NCBI GenBank assembly: GCA_020064725.1
Contig: JAGTWJ010000011.1
Location: 558,001-622,000, forward strand
Direction: 5' to 3'
DNA length: 64,000 nucleotides
Origin: Drechslerella dactyloides
Taxonomy: Eukaryota > Ascomycota > Orbiliomycetes > Orbiliales > Orbiliaceae
Positions 56,501 through 64,000 of this stretch are shown here, piece by piece (positions within the stretch are counted from its first letter, which is position 1; every line of letters begins with the position of its first letter). A program made the position numbers and the translations under genes. The notes under the pieces are model-generated. The model was not told the origin of the DNA. It saw only the letters and a program-made list of their open reading frames with translations, and searched no databases.

Positions 56501-57080
56501 CCCAATCCACCCCTCAAGCCCATTTTCTCTAATCGATCGTCTTGCATCGTTATATCCTTAGAGGACCGTAGATCCCCCAAACCGCAAAGGTTCTTCGCGG
56601 TTCTCTGATCTCTTTTCGTTCCCGTTCTGTTTACGGACTACTTGTCGAGTCAGCCAGGGGGGCGAAAAAGCGAGCGAGAGTTGCGGACTTGCGCTATCAT
56701 GGTTTTAGGCGTTTGCTGGTGGTGATTCCCTCCATTGCATCGCGTTTGACGACCCGCTTTCCCGAGGCCGTGCTTGCCAACCTTTTTTATTTCCTTCTGC
56801 CTTTTACTATTACATTTTAAAGCTTCGGAATATTCTTTTTCTAAAAAGACGCATTTCTCCTTACGAATCGCCAGATCATCCTAGCTGTGTGACAACGGGC
56901 CACGCTGACACTCCTCTGGGAACACAGACGTATTATTCCGACGCTATTCACACTTCAACAACGAACTCCTGCTGAATCGCAGCCCGCTTCCGACATTCGG
57001 CCGTCAGCCGGTTCAGTCCTAGCCATCAAATAACGAAATATCTATTTCTCTGAGCAATCTCGCTCTAACACATCATCAAA
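53531..57080. other. 3.5-kb upstream region of the G-alpha gene, pyrimidine-rich
   Basis: No separate gene is supported. A CTTT run lies at 53938-53953, an AAAG run at about 55239-55259, and a long CTT/CT-rich tract at about 55375-55510 including a CT dinucleotide run near 55467-55490. The region 55370-57080 is probably a long 5' leader, perhaps with introns, carrying several short upstream frames. A 241-codon minus frame at 55156-55881 is the complement of this tract and is left out. Confidence 0.5.
55375..55510. repeat. polypyrimidine (CTT/CT) tract
   Basis: An almost unbroken C/T stretch with ttcttc, cctctt and (CT)n units, on the coding strand of the downstream G-alpha gene. Such tracts often sit around transcription start sites in filamentous fungi. 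Confidence 0.75.
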
Positions 57081-58351
57081 ATGGGTTGCAACATGTCCGC
57101 CGAAGACAAGGAGGGGAAGCAGAGAAACGAGGAGATCAACGCGCAGCTGCAGAAGGACAAAATGCTCGCCCGCAATGAAATCAAGATGCTACTGTTGGGT
57201 AAGCAGTCGTCCAATATCTGGGGGATCGGGAGGTCGCGATCAAAATGGCCCTCTAACGGAGTCGAATCACAGGTGCCGGTGAATCCGGAAAATCGACAAT
57301 CTTGAAACAGATGAAACTCATCCACGAAGGTGGATACAGTAGAGACGAGAAGGAGAGTTTCAAAGAAATCATCTTCTCCAACACTGTCCAGTCGATGCGC
57401 GTTATTCTCGAGGCCATGGAAACCCTGGAACTGCCGCTGGCCGACTCTCGATCGGAGTACCACGTCCAAACCATCTTCATGCAGCCGGCTCAGATCGAGG
57501 GCGACGCTCTATCTACCGAAGTCGGAAACGCTATCAGAGCTCTGTGGCAGGATGCTGGCGTCCAGGAGTGCTTCAAGCGATCGCGGGAGTATCAGCTCAA
57601 TGACTCTGCTAAGTACTACTTTGAGTCGATCGACCGCATCGCACAGCCGGAATACGTCCCATCCGACCAGGATGTCCTTCGTTCACGTGTCAAGACCCTG
57701 GGTATCACAGAGACCACTTTCGTCATCGGTGAACTTACATATCGTATGTTCGATGTCGGTGGTCAGCGTTCGGAGCGTAAGAAGTGGATCCACTGCTTCG
57801 AGAATGTCACCACTATTCTCTTCCTTGTCGCCATATCCGAATACGATCAGCTGCTGTTCGAAGATGAGACCGTCAACCGTATGCAGGAAGCCCTCACTCT
57901 ATTTGACTCTATCTGCAACAGCAGGTGGTTTATCAAGACCTCGATAATCTTGTTCTTGAACAAGATTGACAGGTTCAGAGAGAAGCTCCCCGTTTCGCCC
58001 ATGAAGAATTACTTCCCCGACTTCGAAGGTGAGAAGAAAAAGGATCCCATGAGCTGTGTCAAGCATAGTATTTTTATACTAACGTTGCTCGAATAGGCGG
58101 TGATGATTACAGCCAAGCATGTGACTACATCCTGAACAGATTCGTCTCTCTCAACCAATCGGAGACAAAGCAGATCTATACCCACTTCACCTGTGCCACA
58201 GACACGACGCAAATAAGATTCGTCATGGCTGCTGTCAATGGTACGTACTCGCCTTTTCTGTATGCATCTCTTCTACATCAGAGCTAACCATTGCCTTCGC
58301 GTTCTAGATATCATCATCCAGGAGAACCTCCGGAACTGCGGTTTAATATAA
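57081..58351 (+). CDS. fadA: heterotrimeric G-protein alpha subunit, group I (FadA/Gna-1 type)
   Basis: Relays receptor signals to growth, conidiation and cAMP pathways. Four exons (57081-57198, 57273-58028, 58097-58240, 58308-58351) join in phase to 353 aa, the standard length. MGCNMS carries the Gly2 myristoylation site and Cys3 for palmitoylation. The P-loop GAGESGKSTILKQMKLIHEGG is split by intron 1. Switch I region DVLRSRVKTLGITETTF, switch II FDVGGQRSERKKWIHCFE, guanine motif ILFLNKIDRF and TCATDTTQIRF are intact. The end ENLRNCGLI keeps the Cys four residues from the C-terminus that defines the pertussis-toxin-sensitive group. The Asn in LRNCGLI differs from the LRLCGLI I recall for FadA; this is at the receptor-contact tail. 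Confidence 0.96.
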
Positions 58352-61300
58352 ACCAGCGCTACGTGTAACTCTACGTGTATATCCACTCGCATCCGAATCT
58401 ACCTCTGAGAGGTCGAACATCCGCAGATGTTACCCCGCCTCTCTGACGCTGTCTTAAACTGCATTGATCGATAACCTCATGTAGAACGACTTTCAGTATA
58501 CCTTTGTCCCTTTTATCTGACCGGAGTCTATATCATACGTGCGGGAATTCGTGTCTTTTCTTTTCTCTCGTTTTCACCCCTTTCTGTCCGCATTTTAATC
58601 ATGCCAAAAGAATCTTTTATACTCCCTTGTTCGGCAGTTCTCCTTTCTCGCTTCCTCTCTTCTATTTTCCTTTTGTTTCTCCTTTGCGACGTATGTTAGC
58701 GTGGCGGTCAAGTGGGCACCGCGAATATAAAGCTTTAACTTTTCGAAATTTTTTCTCAACCTTCCCCTTGCACACTCGGTATTCGCCGTCGCTATATTCT
58801 TTATTAGGATCGTTCTTTATTATCTTTATTTCCTTTCTTGTCTTATTCTAATGATCTGAGTTTTTGAATTGCCTGCTTTCTTCTTGTCTGCTTGTTGGCT
58901 GCTTTATCTGCTGTGCATTCTGTTATTCCGGTTTCCAGCGTCGACATATACGAAAATTCCCTTTTTCCTTTCAGTCGCCTCTGCTTCTTCTTTTGCATTT
59001 GGAGGACAGCAGCCAGCCATCCCAAGAGAAAGAGACCAAAAACAAGAAAGTGTGAAACGTAAACTTTGATGCTCTACGAATGCGAAATCGAAGGCTTTCC
59101 TAAATCCACGACCTAGCTTGAAACAGTACCGAGCAATAGTAGTGTAATTGTATTCTTTTTTGTTTCTCGGCAGGTCGAAATGAACATTTACCGCCATCGC
59201 TGCTTCTTCTTTTGCGACTCTCCTGTTTCATGCTTGTGCCATAGTTCTTTCCGAATAATAATAGTAGAATCACCAATACAAGCAGTTGATTAGATCAAAG
59301 ACAATATTCATTCGGCTTGGCTCTTGTGTTAAAACAACATTCCCCGACCCTGTAGGATCCAGGCGTTCTCATCACGCGCAGTCAGCCTGTCGATGTCAGC
59401 TGCGCAATGATACACACGTTGCTGGAGAGATAGGATCCCGAGATTCAGCATCCTCAGCCGAAGTTCACCCTTCGTCCGAACTTTGGGCTTCAATTTTCCG
59501 CCCCACAAAGCTCCGGGGCCGACGGGACCAAATTCCTCGGGTTTTACGCATTCTATGCTGTCAGAACTGCCGGGTGTTATGGCTGACTGGCTGGCTGCAG
59601 CAGCCGGTGGGCGAGCCGACCTGGACCCTTGCTGGATAAGAGATGCCGGCTGCTGCCATTTGGAGAATCGCTCGCCAATCGTTTTTCTTGACGTGGTTTG
59701 AAGGGGCTAGAACTTTTCAGTCGGTGCGTCCGGTCCTTCCTGATGCGTGTATGGGGACAAAAGGACTGCGGTGGCCGGGTCTTTTATACAAACCTGAAGA
59801 CCGGCGCCGATATCGTGATGGGTTATTCCGGGATCTTTGCGAAATTTCGACGCCGTCGACGGCGACGGCTGGCTAGCTCATTCGCTGGATGCTGGTGGGT
59901 CATGGGCCAGCGCAGCTCGGTGGGCCGGTCGGACCGATTCTTCTAGTCTCGGACGATCCTTCTTGGTGGGAGCTGGAGGACGGATATAGATAGAGCCCCT
60001 AGTCTTTCGGAAGGAACCTAAAAGACGTGTCTGTCTGTCGGTCTGTCTGCGCGTGTCCTGCCTGTCTGCCTATCTGTCTGCACGCGTGTGCTTTCTTTTG
60101 CTCGGATGAAGCTAAGGCTCCTGCATCCTGATCCAGATCACCCGATATTGCGTCCGGGCCCATTGCATCGAGCTGTGAAGCTTGCCCGCTGCAAGTGCTC
60201 TGTTGTGTCATCTGTATCAAATATATATCCAATTGATCCCGAAGAAGCAACAAGGACCCCCTGGAGATGGATTCTTCCAGAAGTTCTCTGGTCTGCAGGC
60301 GTGCTTTGTAGTGTGATATTGCCGGGATTCGTTCGTGTGGAACGAACTCGCGCAGCTTGTTACATTGTTTCTCGCAATGTGGGTTACTCGTAGTACATGT
60401 ACTTTATATCAGTTGCATGCTTCTTCTTCAAATATTGGTGAGGAGTGGCACTTACGTAACGTGCCAGCAAGATAGGTCGAGCTGTGGCCCTGGAGATCGT
60501 ATTCGACTCCGGAGTTTGGGGTGATGAATGCGGTGGACATTGGTGCTGTCGACGTGCGCGCCCGATTCCCCTCTAAGAGCTGTTGACGACATCCACGGGA
60601 TACCATCAACCAGCAAGCCAACTTTAGCTCGTTGCTACCTAGGTAGTTAGTCGTTCTATCGTCTGATTCCGATGGCACCGGCACACCTCGCTGTCTATTT
60701 CCATATCCATGCGCCTGCACGTAACATCGCAAAGTAATTGCGACACCCATGGAGCTGGAGCCCTCATCTACATGCGGCGACGCCCTCCACGACAATTGCG
60801 CCAGGATCACAAATACAGCGCTGACACACAAGACTTTGGGGGCCATGCAGTCGGCTAGAGCGATCGGATCCAACCGCCTACGAACGGCCCCCCCATCGCT
60901 CGTCTGCATGCATTATCGAGCCTCGTATGCGGACAAGCTGCAGTATTCCAGGGTGGGCCGCCACTCGCCAGCTCCTTCGGTCTGCAGGATGATTGCCGCG
61001 GTCGACGCAGGTGGGGTAGCATTCCTCAGCTGCTGTTTCTTTAATCGAATCCGACCAAAAGCCGGGCCTGGCCTCGGGGGATCCATGTCGCCCTTTATGC
61101 ATCTCATCCAATTAAGTATATCTGTCGAGGTCCATGCAGACCTGTTTCTTCTGTAGCCTGACTCTGACATGCACATTTTGGGAGATGCAGATAAACTATA
61201 CTATCGCGAAAGCGGCATCCCACGCGAAATCTCCTCAAGGGCGCCCATCACATCCCGAGCCTGAACTTGCGCCAAATAGGCTTCTCCTCCTCATCCTCCA

Positions 61301-61902
61301 CCTCTCATCCTGAGGGCACCGTGAGCCAGGGATCCCGTTGCGCACGCCAGAGCTTCCTGTTAGCCTGTTGGCTGGCTAGCTGGCTGACACCTCCGCGTCT
61401 CGTTTCCCACATGTCAATCGTGGAAAAATCACAGAGCTCGAAGCTACCAAGCTAGCAACCGGCTGTCTCAGGGCTGCAGCATGCTGGATTACATACTGCT
61501 GAGTAGTATCGTATCGCCGCCTCCGTCGCCTTCCCAGGCGCCAACGCCCGCGAGGTCGTCTCCGTAAGCTTCCCCGAAGTCTTCGAGACCTGCGCCAGAC
61601 TCTTGGGCGGCATTTTTGCCAAATAACGGGTAAGTGTGGATCAGCTCAGGTTGGGATTGCGTAGATGATTTCGTCCGCATGGGCTCCGTTGCTAGCCCGA
61701 GTATTTATTCAGGGACTCCCTCTTCAGAAGCTTTTTTATCATCCTGGGCGGATTCTCTTCTTCCTCTTCTGATCCTACGCTTTTCACGTTTGTCAAGATA
61801 TTCATTTTATCGGTGCGTGTTCGCTCTAATCAGTGACTTATAGAACATCTATCCCTTGGTCCATGGACTGCTAGTCTCCCGCTTGGCTCCAGCTCCCTTC
61901 CT

Positions 61903-61934
61903 GCGAACAGGCGAACAGGCGAACAGGCGAACAG
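61903..61934. repeat. tandem repeat, 4 x 8 bp (GCGAACAG)
   Basis: Four perfect head-to-tail copies of an octamer, followed by gccc. It is not in a supported gene. Confidence 0.9.
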
Positions 61935-62394
61935 GCCCTTTGTCTCCTTCGAGGTCCCCAGCCTGCGCGCCGCCGGACACTACCTTCCGGCTCCTCTGGC
62001 CCTTCGATCTAGATCTAGGTCTATCCAATCTCCCTAGGAAACTCCAAACCATTGCCAAAGGATAGCCCCAAAGAGCACAGGCAGCACTCAAACCCAGGCT
62101 GCCAATCAAATATTTTACCGAGGAACATACTACTCCAGATTTTCCACTCAGTCTTCCGAGAAGTTTAATAATAAAGGCCCTCCAAGAAAGGCATCTTCCG
62201 CCACCTGTATCAAACCCTCTCATTTTCGACAGTTTTCCTTTTGTTGTTCATTTTCTCATCGCTCGGTCATTTTCTCCTCTACTACGGAACAGCATCCGGT
62301 TTCGATACCGGATTTCCTTCCAGTACCACTCACTCGTTCATTATTTCAGTCGCTTGCTTGCCGGCCAGTTTTATCATTGGAATCTGCCCTCAGC

Positions 62395-62440
62395 ACCACC
62401 ACCACCACCACCACCACCACCATCACCACCACCACCACCA
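62395..62440. repeat. CCA trinucleotide run
   Basis: About 14 nearly perfect CCA units with one CAT interruption, 100 bp upstream of the small spliced ORF and probably in its leader. Confidence 0.85.
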
Positions 62441-62539
62441 AGGGGAAAGAGAACAAAGCCAAAACCCCCAGAGGAAAGGAGTATTCCATATTCATCCCCT
62501 CACCGGACACCAGGACATAATACCCGCGTACAACAAAAC

Positions 62540-62845
62540 ATGTCGCACCTATCACCCTACGGTGGTAAGAACCACGACGAGCTGATTGTGCCGTCCCCCA
62601 CGCCAACTCACACGGGTGAACACCACAGCCAGCCGGTCGCCGTACCTGGCTCCAATGGGAAACACGAGCCTAGCTCGTCCTACCTCAAGGACCTGAATTT
62701 GGTCGCAGAGGCAGCTCGACGGGCTCAGAGTGCTCTGATGACCAGGGATTTCGAAAACTGTTCAATGTATGTACGTGTCTTTATTGCAGAAACGAACCGA
62801 CACATGCATCGCTAACGTTGTGCTGCAAACAGAGACAAACGGTAG
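62540..62845 (+). CDS. small hypothetical protein, 2 exons
   Basis: I do not recognise it. Two exons (62540-62766, 62833-62845) join in phase to 79 aa, ending NCSIDKR. The first half is polar and Pro/His-rich. The second half holds YLKDLNLVAEAARRAQSALM, a likely amphipathic helix, then TRDFENCS. The intron has good ends (gtatgt, acag). A frame reading through the intron would run to 62815 instead. The helix block has the look of a conserved fungal motif, but I cannot name the family. Support is the balanced composition, the clean intron and the CCA-rich leader; it could still be the first part of a longer gene. Confidence 0.45.
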
Positions 62846-64000
62846 AAAATGGGTGGGCGGGATAGAAATCGCGGCCACGACAACGACCGCGGCGGGGACG
62901 CCGTTGGCTTACCGGATTCGGCTGCCGCTTCAGCTAATATTCGCACCGATATATACACACGCTATCTCCTCTTACTCCTTTTGATCGTCCTGCCTCCACT
63001 TTCGATACAATTTCGGCAATATTCCTGTTGCGCACTACGATTTTTTCGGGCTACTGATACCCTTTTTTATTTTAATTATTCGCCTTTCACATGATACGAT
63101 ATCCGGGTTCGTCGCTCGATCCGAGAGGATGAGTCCTGAGGACCCCGCGGCCGCTCCGGCCGGCGTTCCTGCTCCCTACTTTTCCCGATGAGCGTAATTC
63201 TCCGTTTACAGTCGCTCCCGAGACTTACCGATATCCGCTGAGGCTGCCTGTCGTTGCTACAATACCACGCACGCTTCCTATTTCGACCATCCGTCCGTCC
63301 GTATAACCCAGCTGGTCGATCGACACCATGCTAGCTACATCTCTCGATATCCTTGGCCGCGCACCTGCTATTTTTAGAATACCGTCGAAATCTCCATTAC
63401 ACTCTTTTGAGTGCTACTCTACAATAATTACAGAATAGAGTCGGGGAACGCGCTGCAGACATAGATGGATAGATGCGTCTGATTGCTCCTTGGTTGCTTT
63501 GGATGCTCCTAGCTACTTCCCATTGGAACTCAAGGCGGGAAATTTGGGACGGATGGCGGTAATAATGGAAGCGCCGTCCTGTATCTTTCATATGCCGGTG
63601 TCTTTGATGTTTCCGTTCTTGTTATGATATCACATAGATCGCATTCTGATTTGAGCCTCTATATTTCCTTTAATCATTTCTATTGTCTGATATATGATCT
63701 CTCCTTGAATCATTCGCCCTCTGATATGTATGGTGGAACCTTGACGGATTCCCCTAGCTTAGCTCCACCGAATCCATTTGGGTACGCTGCCTGCTCTACC
63801 TTACGTCGTTTTATTCTTCTCTAATCCGCAAATAATAGAAAGCCGCTAGTACTTGGTTTGACGATTGGTAGTAATATCGTAAGATACACGAAGGGAGGGC
63901 AGTTGTGGACCAGATACGAATCTGGAGATTTCTAACTGGAAGTCAATTGGCCAACTTGATATCTAGTCAATTCCGGCCCTCGAAGTCTACGGCCCTGTTT
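62846..64000. other. window end, no gene seen
   Basis: No coding sequence is supported. The sequence becomes AT-richer after 63400. It may be the 3' region of the small ORF and the flank of a gene beyond the window. Confidence 0.45.

Larger units (their letters stand above)
58352..62539. other. 4.2-kb stretch without a supported gene
   Basis: 58352-59250 is T-rich and probably includes the G-alpha 3' region. The rest holds scattered short frames. One minus frame (60409-60909) contains a signal-like start and a good GTAAGT donor near 60450, but I cannot build a protein from it. There is a TCTG/CTGC-type run at about 60025-60080, a four-copy 8-bp tandem repeat at 61903-61934 and a CCA run at 62395-62440. 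Confidence 0.5.

Noticed and set aside
60409..60909. Minus frame with a signal-like start (MAPKVLCVSAVFVILAQ) and a GTAAGT donor near 60450
   Set aside because: It resembles the start of a secreted protein, but I could not find continuing exons or a family. Transcript data would be needed.
63126..63143. Hammerhead-ribozyme-like stem II (GATGAGTCCTGAGGAC)
   Set aside because: The required CTGA before it and GAAA after it are missing and no stems I or III can be paired, so it is most likely coincidence.

Overview
This window is nuclear DNA of a filamentous ascomycete (Pezizomycotina); I could not fix the class. The evidence is compact multi-exon genes with short GT-AG introns, a fungal protein set (class III chitinase, Vps23, Rvs167, a CGLI-type G-alpha, Kti12, a Sid1-partner Cdc14 family member), and a DNA transposon decayed in the way expected of repeat-induced point mutation. 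I support 25 protein-coding genes plus one dead transposon. Exon joins were worked out by hand: each phase was checked and the joins restore known family motifs.

Layout. 2.0-9.6 kb: geranylgeranyl diphosphate synthase (-), a Cdc14/SIN-family protein (+), a class I methyltransferase (+), a Sam35/metaxin-like mitochondrial import protein (-) and an unrecognised Ser/Pro/Ala-rich protein (-). 9.76-11.41 kb: a Tc1/mariner-family element with perfect 34-bp ends and a wrecked transposase. 12.2-21.7 kb: thiol peroxidase (+), ESCRT-I Vps23 (-), BAR-SH3 protein Rvs167 (+), cysteine desulfurase Nfs1 (+) and Tim9 (-). 23.8-34.4 kb: a RhoGAP (+), a Ser/Thr-rich GPI-type wall protein (+), an Efm7/Nnt1-like methyltransferase (-) and a GH18 chitinase (-). 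35.5-39.6 kb: Kti12 (+), a Smr-domain protein (+) and a DUF202 membrane protein (-). 42.2-53.5 kb: a large Ras-GEF (+), a dienelactone hydrolase family protein (-), ATP synthase subunit J (-), a Yke4-type zinc transporter (+) and free methionine-R-sulfoxide reductase (+). 57.1-58.4 kb: a group I G-alpha (+). 62.5 kb: a small spliced ORF (+).

The genes are mostly housekeeping or signalling and do not form a biosynthetic cluster. Four are nuclear genes for mitochondrial proteins (Sam35-like, Nfs1, Tim9, Atp18). Three are small-GTPase or G-protein signalling genes (RhoGAP, Ras-GEF, G-alpha), and each has an unusually long upstream region. I did not find a new defence, toxin or mobile system.

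The most unusual features are in gene structure. The methionine sulfoxide reductase gene needs a coding exon that is only the ATG and an internal exon of 5 nt. The zinc transporter needs a 7-nt exon, the chitinase a 19-nt exon, and KTI12 and TIM9 start with 6-nt and 8-nt coding exons. Automatic gene finders are likely to miss these. Long stretches (about 26.5-29.5, 39.6-42.2, 53.5-57.1 and 58.4-62.5 kb) show no convincing genes.
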